From assembly GCA_026983775.1 (NCBI GenBank), contig JALSTK010000154.1, forward strand, positions 1-34,852: a stretch of DNA of 34,852 nt. Reading direction: 5' to 3'. A program made the position numbers and the translations under genes. The notes below the pieces were generated by a model. That model searched no databases, had not been told where the DNA came from, and saw only the letters and a program-made list of their open reading frames with translations. Shown piece by piece: positions 1 through 10,076 of the stretch; position 1 is the stretch's first letter, and every line of letters starts with the position of its first letter. The DNA comes from Calditrichia bacterium. GTDB taxonomy: Bacteria > Calditrichota > Calditrichia > Calditrichales > Calditrichaceae.

Positions 1-1
1 A

Positions 2-2200
2 GGGATGGAAATTCAGGCTGATATGCTCTTCCATTCCACGCTTCCGGAAAAAAAATATAACAAAGAAAAGGGTATAGTCCTGGAAGAGATATCCAAGACC
101 CTGGCCGATCCCGGGTCCCAGCAGGAACGTAATATCCTTTCCGTTCTCTACAAAGGACACGCCCTCTCTCTGCCCACTCTTGGTACCTATTCCACTATTG
201 AGGGTATGAAGCGAGATGATGTCTATCGTTTTTATAAAAACAACTATGTCCCTAATAATATGGTAATGAGCGTTGTCGGCAATTTCAATTCTGCAGACAT
301 GTTAAAAGAGATTAAAAAAATATACGGTGCAATACCCCCGGGAAATGTAAAAAGAAGTGAAACAACCGGCTGGAGTACGGGCTTCGATAAAAGTAGTTGG
401 CAGCCTGCCGGTGCCGGCCAGGTCTACCACGAATTTTACGGGGGGAATAAAAATCGTTTACAGCTATTCTACCGCCTTCCGGGCCAACACGATGCCATCT
501 TTAATGATTTACTGGATGTGGTTCTACGACAGCTTAAAACCGGTCTACAAAATCAGTTGGGTAAAAAGTTTGATGATAGAGTCGAAGCGCTTTCACTTTC
601 TACTTATCCATCTCCTCTGGCCGATTATATTCAGGTGGATATGGTGCTGGCGAAAACGGATCATATGGATAGTATCGTTCAGCAGGTCACCGCTTATCTT
701 GGGCACAATTCACTCGCATTAAGCGGTCAGAGGGTGGCGGCAGAGGCGGCCAAAGCGCGTACCGCTTTCCTGCGTAATATCGAAAAACCGCACATGTTCG
801 GTATCTTTAATGCCGATGAATTTGCAGTGAACGGTATTGAAGCTGTTTTGGCCCATTACAATCCGTCCAAATATGTGGAAGCAGCCGGACAATTAAGTCG
901 AATACATTTGAAAGCGTCGCCCGTCATCCTTTTACAGGAGCCTAATCCAAAAGCTTCCAAGTCACAAAAACAAAGGGCGATTGCTCCCAAATTATTTAAA
1001 AACATTCCGGGCGGACCAATCCTGATTATTGCCCGAAATCCCGCGTCCCATCTGATTGCCATTCACTATTTAATCGGCCATAAAGCGTCGCTGCAATCCA
1101 AATACGGAAAAGACGCCGCAAAAATTTTACATGACTGTGTGGGACAAAGGTTATCTTCGGAAACACTGCAGGCACAGAGCAGCCGTTTCGGCTTGAAGAT
1201 TACCGTTAACGACAATCCTTATATTCCCATGGATGATATCTATCTGAATCCGGATTTCGGATATATCCGTGTGGAGGGTTTGGCAGAGTACAGCGATCAG
1301 ATTATCAGTTTCTTAAACAAGCAGCTTACGGACTTTGTACCGACAGAAAGCGAATTTAACAAGGCCGTAATGAAATTCAAACAATTAGCACCTATGATGA
1401 TGGGTCGGAATAAGGCCAAAAAGATGTTTAAGAAACTTTACACCAACCTGATTTATCAACCCCAAGCCTATCCGACGGGTCCCAGCCCGTTGACTTTTGA
1501 TAATCTGAGTAAATTTTCCAAAATCTATTTCACACCGGCCAATATGGTCATTTCCGTTGTTTCGCCGGATTCGGCGCAGCGGATTAAAAAAGATTTTTCT
1601 GCTTTTGTCGGGCCGGAAACACATTTTACCCAAGGGCCTTATACCGAATCTTTTACTATTCCTGACAAACCGGTGAAAATTGAAAAGAATGGCGGTGGAA
1701 ACCGCTCCTATTTATTTTGGGGATATACCCGCCAAATAGATCCTGAAGACAAAGCCGCTTTAAAAGCCCTGTCATTGATCTTAAGTGATAAGATTGTCTT
1801 TGATATCCGTGAAAAACAAGGTATGGCCTACCATATGAGCGCCGGTATCCAATTGCAGGATGATAAAGCCCTGTTTTATATTGAGCAGGGCACGCGTCCT
1901 AAAAATGTGGATGTTTTATTGCCGCAGTATCCCCGTTTCTTTAATCGAAAAATATTGAAAGGGGTAACGACCGACGATCTACAAAAATCTGTAAATATGT
2001 ATCTGGGCAGAATGATGTTCCGTCGTCTGTCCAGCATCAACCGGGCATATTATCTGGGCTATTCTTACTATTTTCATGATGATATCGGATACGATCAGCG
2101 TTTTCTGGATCAGCTTAAAGAGGTGAAGCTGGCGGATGTTCAGCGTGTGGCCCGTAAATATTTGAAAGTTAAAAATCCATTGCAGGTAATAGTCCGTTAA
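2..2200 (+). CDS. M16 family zinc peptidase (insulinase-like), 5' end outside the window
   Basis: C-terminal part of a two-domain M16 (pitrilysin/insulinase) metallopeptidase, probably periplasmic or outer-membrane associated. The reading frame is open to the window edge, so the ATG at 5 is internal. The HxxEH zinc motif expected about 70 residues upstream lies outside the window. What remains starts at the segment carrying the third zinc ligand (KGIVLEEI, about residue 30) and runs through the rest of the first M16 domain and the second, non-catalytic M16_C domain (about residues 320-731). The C-terminal part has the typical DIREKQGMAYHM and YYFHDD elements. It lies 51 bp upstream of a second secreted peptidase, which suggests a shared envelope protein or peptide degradation unit. 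Family assignment is firm; substrate is unknown. Confidence 0.9.
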   Translation, partial: GMEIQADMLFHSTLPEKKYNKEKGIVLEEISKTLADPGSQQERNILSVLYKGHALSLPTLGTYSTIEGMKRDDVYRFYKNNYVPNNMVMSVVGNFNSADMLKEIKKIYGAIPPGNVKRSETTGWSTGFDKSSWQPAGAGQVYHEFYGGNKNRLQLFYRLPGQHDAIFNDLLDVVLRQLKTGLQNQLGKKFDDRVEALSLSTYPSPLADYIQVDMVLAKTDHMDSIVQQVTAYLGHNSLALSGQRVAAEAAKARTAFLRNIEKPHMFGIFNADEFAVNGIEAVLAHYNPSKYVEAAGQLSRIHLKASPVILLQEPNPKASKSQKQRAIAPKLFKNIPGGPILIIARNPASHLIAIHYLIGHKASLQSKYGKDAAKILHDCVGQRLSSETLQAQSSRFGLKITVNDNPYIPMDDIYLNPDFGYIRVEGLAEYSDQIISFLNKQLTDFVPTESEFNKAVMKFKQLAPMMMGRNKAKKMFKKLYTNLIYQPQAYPTGPSPLTFDNLSKFSKIYFTPANMVISVVSPDSAQRIKKDFSAFVGPETHFTQGPYTESFTIPDKPVKIEKNGGGNRSYLFWGYTRQIDPEDKAALKALSLILSDKIVFDIREKQGMAYHMSAGIQLQDDKALFYIEQGTRPKNVDVLLPQYPRFFNRKILKGVTTDDLQKSVNMYLGRMMFRRLSSINRAYYLGYSYYFHDDIGYDQRFLDQLKEVKLADVQRVARKYLKVKNPLQVIVR

Positions 2201-2251
2201 AAGGTTGGTGGTCGGCATAATTTTTTACTGGAGCAGGAAAGGGAATTGTCA

Positions 2252-5200
2252 ATGTTGAAAAAAACCGCTTTGATTTTATCCGGCCTTTTGCTGGTGCAAT
2301 TGGCCTCGGCGCAGGGTCTCATTCATCATCATATTACCGCCACGGTAACCCCCGCTACCCATTCGGTCGCGGTGAGTGATGAGATAACCATCCCCGCCGC
2401 TCAATTCCGGAAGCATTTAACCTTCGTTTTAAATAACGATTTAAAAGTAGCCGTTAAGACAGCGGGTGTAAAACTGTCTCTCGTCCAAAAAAATGTAAAA
2501 GCCCGGGATGTGGGCATGGACATGGAGGCTCCGCAGGTTGCTGCCAGGATTTCACAAAATAAATATGCACTCGATTGGGAACAGCCACCGGGAAAAGAAG
2601 TGAAAGTAACGCTCACCTATTCGGGCAAGCTTTATTATCCGGTCCAACAGCTTTCCGAAGAATATGCCAGGGGATTCAGTACCTCTCCGGGTATAATTTC
2701 CGAAAAGGGAGTCTACCTGGCCGGTTCCACCGATTGGGTCCCATGGTTTAATGACCAACTTTTCACGTTTGAGCTGAGTACCCGTGTACCGTCGGGATGG
2801 GATGTGGTCAGCCAGGGGAAACGAACCACGCGCAAGGTTGAGGGGGATCAGCAGTTAACGGTTTGGAATTCTCCACAACCCATGGAAGAAGTATTTTTAA
2901 TTGCGGCTCCCTTTCATGAATATGAAACCATGGCCGGTAAGGTACATGTTATGGCCTTTTTACGTAGCGCCGATGAAAGTCTGGCCAATAAATATTTACA
3001 AACCACCTCCCAGTATCTGCAGATGTACCGTCAATTGATCGGTCCCTATCCCTTCTGGAAATTTGCCCTGGTGGAGAATTTTTGGGAAACCGGCTATGGG
3101 ATGCCCTCCTTTACACTGTTGGGTGAAAAGATCATTCGTTTTCCTTTTATTCTGCATTCCTCCTACCCCCATGAACTGCTCCATAACTGGTGGGGCAACA
3201 GCGTTTATGTGGATTTCAGCGGGGGCAACTGGTGCGAAGGTTTAACGGTTTACAATGCCGATCAGTTAATTAAGGAACAGCGCGGCCGGGGTGCCCAATA
3301 CCGCCGGGCCGCCCTGCAGAGATATACCGATTATGTGAATGAGCAAAATGATTTTCCGCTCGGCAAGTTCCTGTCCCGCCATGATGCGCCCACGGAGGCC
3401 GTGGGTTATGGCAAAGGAATGATGCTATGGGATATGCTACGGGAACGTATGGGTGACAAATCTTTTATCCAAACCATGCAGAATTTCTATCGGCAGTTCA
3501 AATTTAAACGGGCTTCGTTCGATGATATCCGCAAGACGGCCGAAGCGGTTAGTAAACAGGATCTGAAATCGTTTTTTGATCAGTGGGTCAAGCGGAAAGG
3601 GGCTCCGCAATTAGAGCTGGATTTCGTTTCGGTTGTACCGCACGCGGATGATTTCGATCTGCAATTCACCTTAAAGCAAATTCAATCCGAACCGGCTTTT
3701 AATCTGCTTATTCCGGTGGCGGTTTCTTTTAAAGACAGCATACATCTGCTGAAAGTGGAAATGAATCTTAAAGAGCAGCATTATCAGCTGAATTTTAAGG
3801 ATCGTCCTCTGGCCATTCAGATTGACCCTGCCTATGATGTGTTTCGCCGTCTGGACTACCGGGAGATCCCTCCGGCACTTTCTCTGGTATTCGGGTCCAC
3901 GAAAATTTTGATCGTTCTACCTTCCAAAGAAGATTCCCTTAAAACAAGAGCTCTTAAGCAACTGGCTTCTACCTGGGCCAGGGATAAGAGTAAGGATATC
4001 CAAATAAAACCGGACACCGAAGTGGATACCCTTCCTGCCGACCGGGCTGTTTGGCTGTTTGGTAAGGAAAACCGTTTTTTCCCGCTGGTCCTGCACGGTT
4101 TAAGCGGCTATGATGCAGCGGTCGGACGGGATTCCATTCAGCTGGGCAAAACGACATTACAGAGGAAAGATCACAGTTTTGTAATAACGGTTCGTCATCC
4201 CGGCAATCCGAAATCGGCTCTGGCCTGGCTGAGTGTCCATAACATCAAGGCAATTCCCGGCTTAGCCCGTAAATTACCCCATTATGGTAAATACAGCTAT
4301 CTGGCCTTTACCGGAGACGAGCCCTCCAATGTAGCCAAAGGGCAATGGCCTACCATCCATTCTCCTCTGCAAAAAATCATTCCTTTTCGGGACGGTACGA
4401 TCCCCAGCAATTTTGTGCGCACCGTACCGAAACGGCCGGCTTTGGCTCAACTGGCTCCGGTTTTCTCTGCTCAAAGAATGATGAAGGATATTAAATTTCT
4501 ATCCAGTGATGCCTTAAAAGGCCGGGGTCTGGGCAGCGAGGGTCTGGAACAGGCCGCCCGCTATATTGTAAAGCAATTTAAAGAGGCCGGACTAAAGCCG
4601 TGGAAAAAGGACGGAGATTATTTTCAACCCTTCGAAGCGGTGGTTGACGCCCGGGGCCGTAAAAAGACGGTTAAAAATATTATCGGAATTATTCCCGGTG
4701 TTAACCCGAAATTTGCCGGGCAGGCGGTGGTGGTGAGCGCTCATTATGATCATCTGGGACTCGGTTGGCCGGATGTGCACAAAGGTGACGAGGGCAAAAT
4801 TCATCACGGTGCCGATGATAATGCCAGTGGAATCTCGGTCATGCTGGAGCTGGCCCGCACCATGGGCAAAACGGCTCATCCCATGCGCACCATTGTTTTC
4901 GTAGCCTTTACCGGGGAAGAAGCCGGATTGCTGGGTTCCCGCTATTTTGTGCAACACAATGGCCGATTCCTTCCCAAACAAATCATCGCCGATCTGAATC
5001 TGGATACGGTGGGTCGCTTAAACGGGAAAAAGATATTGGTGCTCAACGGAGCATCGGCCAAAGAATGGCCTTTCTTATTCATGGGGGTGGGCTATGTAAC
5101 CGGTGTACCCTATGAGATGGTTACCCAGCAGCTCGATGCCAGCGATCAGGTTAGTTTCATTCGGGCCGGTATTCCGGCGGTACAGATCTTTTCCGGTCCT

Positions 5201-5641
5201 CATTTGGACTACCATCGTCCGACCGACACCTGGGATAAAATCGATCCCAGGGGTCTGGTACAGGTCGCTTCCTTTACGAAAGAAGCCCTGGAGTATCTTG
5301 CTGAGCGCAAGGAACCGTTGACTTTTCTGGGTGAAAAACAGTTAAGAAAAAGTCAGCCGGGCGGTAAGAAAGGAACGCGCCGTGTTTCCATGGGCACCGT
5401 ACCGGATTTCGGTTACCATGGAACAGGTGTTCGGATTCAGAGTGTTGTCCCCGGCTCTCCGGCCGCCAAAGCCGGTCTTAAAGGCGGTGATGTCATAACG
5501 CAATACAATCAGGCTAAAATAACCGATCTGCGTTCTTTCTCCCAAATGCTGAAGGGTTCAAAGCCCGGGGATGAGGTATCGGTTGTAGTAAAACGCGGCG
5601 GAAAAGAAAAGCAGGTAAAGGTTAAGCTGAAAGCCCGTTAA
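2252..5641 (+). CDS. Secreted M1-like / M28 / PDZ fusion metallopeptidase
   Basis: Large exported peptidase with a signal peptide (about residues 1-20, ending LASAQ). The N-terminal half is an M1-like gluzincin: HELLHNWW with H307, E308 and H311, then a Glu (E329) in GNWCEGL. Residues 765-1020 form an M28 aminopeptidase with the expected two-zinc ligands: H831 (SAHYDH), D855 (GADDNASG), E889/E890 (GEEAGLLGS), D918 (NLDTVG) and H988 (YHRPTDTW). Residues about 1045-1129 are a PDZ domain. The start chosen is ATG 2252, with GGAAAGGG 8 bp upstream; TTG at 2246 is in frame but too close to that site. The M1 spacing is HExxH-x17-E, one shorter than the classical x18. Likely role: peptide breakdown in the periplasm or at the cell surface, together with the preceding M16 gene. 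Families are sure, substrates are not. Confidence 0.92.
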   Translation: MLKKTALILSGLLLVQLASAQGLIHHHITATVTPATHSVAVSDEITIPAAQFRKHLTFVLNNDLKVAVKTAGVKLSLVQKNVKARDVGMDMEAPQVAARISQNKYALDWEQPPGKEVKVTLTYSGKLYYPVQQLSEEYARGFSTSPGIISEKGVYLAGSTDWVPWFNDQLFTFELSTRVPSGWDVVSQGKRTTRKVEGDQQLTVWNSPQPMEEVFLIAAPFHEYETMAGKVHVMAFLRSADESLANKYLQTTSQYLQMYRQLIGPYPFWKFALVENFWETGYGMPSFTLLGEKIIRFPFILHSSYPHELLHNWWGNSVYVDFSGGNWCEGLTVYNADQLIKEQRGRGAQYRRAALQRYTDYVNEQNDFPLGKFLSRHDAPTEAVGYGKGMMLWDMLRERMGDKSFIQTMQNFYRQFKFKRASFDDIRKTAEAVSKQDLKSFFDQWVKRKGAPQLELDFVSVVPHADDFDLQFTLKQIQSEPAFNLLIPVAVSFKDSIHLLKVEMNLKEQHYQLNFKDRPLAIQIDPAYDVFRRLDYREIPPALSLVFGSTKILIVLPSKEDSLKTRALKQLASTWARDKSKDIQIKPDTEVDTLPADRAVWLFGKENRFFPLVLHGLSGYDAAVGRDSIQLGKTTLQRKDHSFVITVRHPGNPKSALAWLSVHNIKAIPGLARKLPHYGKYSYLAFTGDEPSNVAKGQWPTIHSPLQKIIPFRDGTIPSNFVRTVPKRPALAQLAPVFSAQRMMKDIKFLSSDALKGRGLGSEGLEQAARYIVKQFKEAGLKPWKKDGDYFQPFEAVVDARGRKKTVKNIIGIIPGVNPKFAGQAVVVSAHYDHLGLGWPDVHKGDEGKIHHGADDNASGISVMLELARTMGKTAHPMRTIVFVAFTGEEAGLLGSRYFVQHNGRFLPKQIIADLNLDTVGRLNGKKILVLNGASAKEWPFLFMGVGYVTGVPYEMVTQQLDASDQVSFIRAGIPAVQIFSGPHLDYHRPTDTWDKIDPRGLVQVASFTKEALEYLAERKEPLTFLGEKQLRKSQPGGKKGTRRVSMGTVPDFGYHGTGVRIQSVVPGSPAAKAGLKGGDVITQYNQAKITDLRSFSQMLKGSKPGDEVSVVVKRGGKEKQVKVKLKAR

Positions 5642-5677
5642 GTTTCTGCCCCCCATGGGTCTGAGTCTCGCTAAATT

Positions 5678-5712
5678 AATCCCTTTCCGTGAAAATGGTA
5701 AGGGATTTTTTT
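5678..5712 (+). terminator. Intrinsic terminator after the peptidase genes
   Basis: A stem pairs AATCCCTTTCC (5678-5688) with its near-complement at 5697-5705 around an 8-nt loop, and is followed by a run of seven T (5706-5712). It sits 37 bp after the peptidase stop codon, between two convergent genes. The T run overlaps the last bases of the convergent patatin gene. Confidence 0.8.
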
Positions 5713-6649
5713 ATTCATGCGTCCTTGAGAGCTTGCCCTTTAAAAAGGTGTTTAAATTTGGCATTTGTTCTACAGCGGCTTTCTCCCCTTCTTTAATAAT
5801 TATATCAGCTTTATTAAAATCAAAAAATTGAAAATCGTCCACCTCTGGAGTAATTAAAATATCCGGTGGACTCTCTTTTAAGCGCAGCGATAAGATCATA
5901 TGCTCCATGGTAGTCGCAATCTGGACCATTTGCTGCCGGATACCGGGCTTTTTTAAAGCCCTTGCTTTCCGTTTTGAGGCGGATTTTTTTTCATCCAAAT
6001 AGGTAATAAATCGATTGAAGAAGGAGGAAGAACCGGAGGCCGCCAAAAGGTTTGTGACCGGTAAAACGGCACCGGAATTCAAATGTTGGATTTGCCTGTT
6101 GATGGAAGGCATCGTTCCAACAGCGATTACCAGATCAGCGCCCATTTCACGGGCAATATTAACCGGCAAAGGATTTACGACACCTCCGTCGACCAGTAAA
6201 TGGTTGTCAATCTCAAGTGGTGAAAATAAGAAAGGGAAAGAGATACTGGCCCGTATGGCTCTTACCATGGAACCGGCATTTAAAACAATTTCCTTACCGG
6301 TCCAAATATCGGTGGCAATGCAGGCGAAATGTATGGGCAGCTCTTCAATTTTTCGTCCGCCCACAAGAGCGAGTAAAAATTCCTGCACGCGTTGTCCGTC
6401 AATTAACCCTTTACTCTGTAATTTTTTTGGGAACAGAATCTGTGCGGCCCGTAACCAGTTGGTTTCACAGGCAATTTCTTCTATCTGCGATGCCTTCAGC
6501 CCGGCCGCATAGACCCCGCCGATCATGGCGCCCATGCTTGTCCCAACAATAATATCAATGGGAATTTTTTGTTTTTCCAAAACCTTTAGTACACCGATAT
6601 GGGCCAACCCCCGGGCTGCACCGCTTCCTAATACCAATCCTATTTTCAT
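5711..6649 (-). CDS. Patatin-like phospholipase (RssA/NTE type)
   Basis: A 312-residue serine lipid hydrolase of the bacterial patatin/RssA group. The oxyanion motif GSGAARG is at residues 8-14, the nucleophile elbow GTSMG has Ser38, and the catalytic Asp154 is in the DGG motif (HLLVDGGVVNPLP). So the Ser/Asp dyad is complete. There is no signal peptide, so the protein is likely cytoplasmic or loosely membrane-associated, acting on phospholipid or acyl esters. The C-terminal 100 residues are basic and then amphipathic, without a recognised domain. The ATG at 6649 has GGAG 6 bp upstream. The gene is monocistronic and convergent with the peptidase genes, and divergent from the propeller kinase across 247 bp. 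The family is clear; the lipid substrate is unknown. Confidence 0.9.
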   Translation of the reverse strand: MKIGLVLGSGAARGLAHIGVLKVLEKQKIPIDIIVGTSMGAMIGGVYAAGLKASQIEEIACETNWLRAAQILFPKKLQSKGLIDGQRVQEFLLALVGGRKIEELPIHFACIATDIWTGKEIVLNAGSMVRAIRASISFPFLFSPLEIDNHLLVDGGVVNPLPVNIAREMGADLVIAVGTMPSINRQIQHLNSGAVLPVTNLLAASGSSSFFNRFITYLDEKKSASKRKARALKKPGIRQQMVQIATTMEHMILSLRLKESPPDILITPEVDDFQFFDFNKADIIIKEGEKAAVEQMPNLNTFLKGKLSRTHE

Positions 6650-6777
6650 TTAGCACTCCGCTATCTAAAATCTCGCCCCGTCCTTTTTTGATAAGCAAAA
6701 AAATCTCGGTTTTATGCCGGATGGAACGGGTCTGCCGGCAACTAAATAAACCGTTAATAACATAAGTTAATAAATTT

Positions 6778-6879
6778 TTCCATATGACTCCCGGAAAACA
6801 ATATGGAATCAAGGGGCATTCAATAGAGAATTTTTAAATCTTGCCAACTTAATAGTCAATGTGTAAATTGTGTTAACAC
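6778..6879. promoter_or_regulatory. Dyad elements upstream of the propeller-kinase operon
   Basis: The 247-bp divergent spacer carries two symmetrical elements. One is a perfect 8-bp inverted repeat, TTCCATAT (6778-6785) and ATATGGAA (6801-6808), with a 15-nt spacer. The other is a perfect 10-bp palindrome, GTGTTAACAC (6870-6879), 18 bp before the kinase start. Either could be a regulator-binding site. No convincing sigma-54 -24/-12 pair was found here. Function is inferred from symmetry and position only. Confidence 0.35.
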
Positions 6880-6896
6880 TATGAGTTGAGCACCAA

Positions 6897-9800
6897 ATGG
6901 GCGCAATATCTATGAAGTATTTAACAATTATATTTCTTATTCTGTTTTATTTACCAATGTCGGTCCGGTCGGCGGAATTCAGGATGCTTAAAGCTAACCG
7001 GATTTCAGGTCTGATTCCCGATATTGAGGACGGTTACGGAACCGCCTTCAGAGATTTCAATCGGGATGGGCTGCCGGATATTTATATCGTTTGCTTTCGC
7101 AATCTGAATCGTTTTTTAATCAACAACGGCGGCATCATCCCTTTCATCGATCGCACCATCTATTCCGGTTTGGGCGGAAATCTAATGCCCCGCGGTCACA
7201 TGAATCTGGAGCTGGGCGCGTCGGCAGCCGATTATGATAACGATGGTTTGCCGGATATTTTTCTTTCCGGTTGGGGCAAGACTAAAAAGCTTTTTCGAAA
7301 CAGGGGGCATTTGCTTTTTGACGATGTTACGGCCAATTTACAATTGCATGGTTTGGTGGACGCCAATCAGGCCCTTTGGCTGGATGCCGATAATGACGGT
7401 CAACTCGATCTGTATATAACGGATGAGCACCATTCGAATCGGCTCCTGTTTAATCTGGGTAACGGTGAATTCAAGGAAAAGCTTTGGAGCGATGCTTTCA
7501 CGGACAGTGCCGTAAGTGAAGGGGCTGTAAGTGCTGATTTTGATCTGGACGGCGATGCCGATATCTATGTAGCCAACTGGTTTGCTCCCGACTATTTACT
7601 GCTGAATAACGGTCAGGGAATGTTCGAACCGGCCAGGATTTCCCTGTCTACGTTAGAGGGAGCAATATCAACCAACAGCGCGGCCTGCGGCGATGTGGAT
7701 AATGACGGTGATCCGGATTTGTTCGTAGCGGGTCAGAATGGCCGGGTGTACTGGTATCGAAACGATAGTTATAAGGGGCACCTGCGCTTTACGGAAATCC
7801 ACTTCTCTCCCTTTAAAAAAATAGCTGAGCGGGTCTATGGTATCTTAATTGCCGATTTTAATCAGGATGGCTGGCTGGACCTGTTTTTTTCCGTCAAAGG
7901 AATCAATCGACTCTATTTAAATAACGGCCGGGGCTCTTTTGATGAGCAGTTTGATTCCGACGGGCAAGCGCTGTATAGTACAGGTTGTGCAGCAGCAGAC
8001 CTGGAAAACGACGGCGACCTGGATATTTTGGTGGCAAATAAAAACGGCTTAAGCCAGATTTTTTTAAATCCAACCAATAATCAAAATTTCATTAAAGTAT
8101 ATCTCACTGGCGTGCGCTCCAACCGGGATGCGTTCGGGGCCCGGGTTCGTTTCTACGCTGTACAGGATACGATCCGGCGTTTCATCGGTTCCAGGGGGAT
8201 CTACTCTTCATGCGGTTATTTGTCCAGCGCCGATCCGGTGATCCATTTGGGAACGGGAGGATACAAAAAAATACAGGCCGAAATTATTTTTCCCTCGGGT
8301 AAAAGGATATATACGGGTGATCTGATACCGGGTCACACGTACCATTTTAATGAATTTAATATTTTTTTAACCCGTTTATATTTTACCAAAAACTATGTAT
8401 TGCAACATCTACGTCACAAAGAATTCTGGATCGATCTTTTTCTGATACTTCTTTTACTCTCTTTAATATATTTTTACAGCCGAATCGGACAAAAGCGTTA
8501 TTCCTGGCAGGCTACGGAAGTATCTACCCAGCTTATTTTCTGGTTTGTGCTCTCTTTAATTTTATTTGTGGCTATGCGGGCCTTAGCCGTTACCATCATC
8601 CTGGTCAGTTTAAATGTTATTTCGGTTATTTTTATTCTTTCGTTCCTGATGTATTCGGAGCGACAATATCGCCAGCGTCAAAAACGTCTGCATTTTGTGA
8701 AAATTCTACAGGAATTTAGTAACCGCATTTTAACCGTACATGATACCGCCGTGCTATACAGAAAATTAAAAGAAACGCTTTTAAAACATGATCATATTAA
8801 GCGGGTGGACTTGTATCATCTGAAAGAAGAGGATCACCTACTTGTGCAATGGCTTGAAAAGGGCAAAGGGAAAAGCTTTCGGCTAACCAGGGAGATGGTT
8901 CGGAAAATTCAACGCCAATATCTGTTGGATGTAAAAAAAGATTTCCAACCTGTTTTAAGGTCATCCGGAATGAATGTTTTACTTCCTCTTCGTCAGGACG
9001 AAACGCTTTTAGGTGTGATCGGTTTACAGGTTGATGAGCCGCAACGACGTATGGTACGGGAAGTTCTTCAATCCTTGATACCGATTGCCAATCAGGTTGC
9101 CATTGCCATTGCCAACAACAACTTTGTTCAGGAACGGGAACGATTGGTTCAACAGCTTACCGAAGCCGAAGTTCGTCAGGAATATTTACAAAAGCTTGAA
9201 AAAACCAATAAGGAATTGGATCGAAAGAATGCGGAGTTGACCCGTCTTTTTGAGGAATTGCGGAATAAAGAGAGCCAGTTGGTGCACTCTGAAAAAATGG
9301 CTTCCCTGGGACATCTGGTGGCGGGTATTTCCCATGAACTGAATAATCCGATCAGTTTTATTTATGCCAATTCCATGGCTCTGCAGGAATATGTGGATGA
9401 TTTGGTTGAATTGTGGGAACATGCGGAAAAGGAAGGGCCTGGGAAATGGCGTAAGCGTTTTCTGGAAATAGCAAGCGATTTACAGGCGATTCTCAAAGAT
9501 AATCTGGCCGGAAGCCGGAATGTTAAACAACTGGTTCTTAATTTAAAGAATTTTTCCCGTCTGGATCAGGCCGAATGGAAAGAAGTTCGTCTATCCGAAG
9601 GCCTGGAGAGTAGCCTGCATATATTACAATCCCAAATTCCCGACGGCATCATTATTAAGAAAGAGATTAAAGCCGATCCACCGGTCTATTGCAATCCCAG
9701 CCAGATGAATCAGGTTTTTCTGAATCTGCTTTCGAATGCCGTGCAGGCTATTGAAGGCAAGGGGCAGATCACGATTACTACATCTAATGATGAGCACTGG

Positions 9801-10052
9801 ATGATCGTTCAAATTGCCGATACCGGGAAGGGGATTTCCCCCGAAGTACTGCCGCGGATTTTCGATCCGTTTTTCACAACTAAGGAAGTTAACAAAGGCA
9901 CCGGCCTGGGCCTAAGTATCTCGTATACCATAGTCAAAAAGCATGGTGGCGAGATCGATGTTCAGAGTGAGGTGAATAAAGGGACTATCTTTACGGTACG
10001 CATCCCCCTTTCCCCGGGGAAGAAGATAACAGAGAATCACCATAGGAAATAA
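6897..10052 (+). CDS. Sensor histidine kinase with extracytoplasmic FG-GAP/ASPIC propeller
   Basis: Membrane sensor kinase of 1051 residues with a rare sensor. After a signal-like N-terminus come seven FG-GAP/VCBS repeats (about residues 40-395), each with a calcium-type D-x-D/N-x-DG-x-x-D loop such as [18 protein letters not shown] or DVDNDGDPD. Seven repeats fit a seven-bladed propeller. An ASPIC/UnbV-like domain follows (about 395-490). Three hydrophobic segments lie at about 512-590, then a GAF-like domain (600-745), a coiled coil, HisKA with H813 (GISHELNNP) and an HATPase with N box ([10 protein letters not shown]), DTGKGI and GTGLGL. All kinase motifs are intact. The partner is almost certainly the regulator 24 bp downstream. 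An in-frame ATG at 6912 (MKYLTIIF...) gives a cleaner signal peptide and may be the true start. The ligand is unknown. Confidence 0.9.
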   Translation: MGAISMKYLTIIFLILFYLPMSVRSAEFRMLKANRISGLIPDIEDGYGTAFRDFNRDGLPDIYIVCFRNLNRFLINNGGIIPFIDRTIYSGLGGNLMPRGHMNLELGASAADYDNDGLPDIFLSGWGKTKKLFRNRGHLLFDDVTANLQLHGLVDANQALWLDADNDGQLDLYITDEHHSNRLLFNLGNGEFKEKLWSDAFTDSAVSEGAVSADFDLDGDADIYVANWFAPDYLLLNNGQGMFEPARISLSTLEGAISTNSAACGDVDNDGDPDLFVAGQNGRVYWYRNDSYKGHLRFTEIHFSPFKKIAERVYGILIADFNQDGWLDLFFSVKGINRLYLNNGRGSFDEQFDSDGQALYSTGCAAADLENDGDLDILVANKNGLSQIFLNPTNNQNFIKVYLTGVRSNRDAFGARVRFYAVQDTIRRFIGSRGIYSSCGYLSSADPVIHLGTGGYKKIQAEIIFPSGKRIYTGDLIPGHTYHFNEFNIFLTRLYFTKNYVLQHLRHKEFWIDLFLILLLLSLIYFYSRIGQKRYSWQATEVSTQLIFWFVLSLILFVAMRALAVTIILVSLNVISVIFILSFLMYSERQYRQRQKRLHFVKILQEFSNRILTVHDTAVLYRKLKETLLKHDHIKRVDLYHLKEEDHLLVQWLEKGKGKSFRLTREMVRKIQRQYLLDVKKDFQPVLRSSGMNVLLPLRQDETLLGVIGLQVDEPQRRMVREVLQSLIPIANQVAIAIANNNFVQERERLVQQLTEAEVRQEYLQKLEKTNKELDRKNAELTRLFEELRNKESQLVHSEKMASLGHLVAGISHELNNPISFIYANSMALQEYVDDLVELWEHAEKEGPGKWRKRFLEIASDLQAILKDNLAGSRNVKQLVLNLKNFSRLDQAEWKEVRLSEGLESSLHILQSQIPDGIIIKKEIKADPPVYCNPSQMNQVFLNLLSNAVQAIEGKGQITITTSNDEHWMIVQIADTGKGISPEVLPRIFDPFFTTKEVNKGTGLGLSISYTIVKKHGGEIDVQSEVNKGTIFTVRIPLSPGKKITENHHRK

Positions 10053-10076
10053 AACTATATATTTATAGAGGGAGCA

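Noticed and set aside
4592-4981. Long minus-strand ORF (129 aa) inside the M28 domain
   Set aside because: Antisense to a clearly conserved coding region, no start context and no domain-like features.
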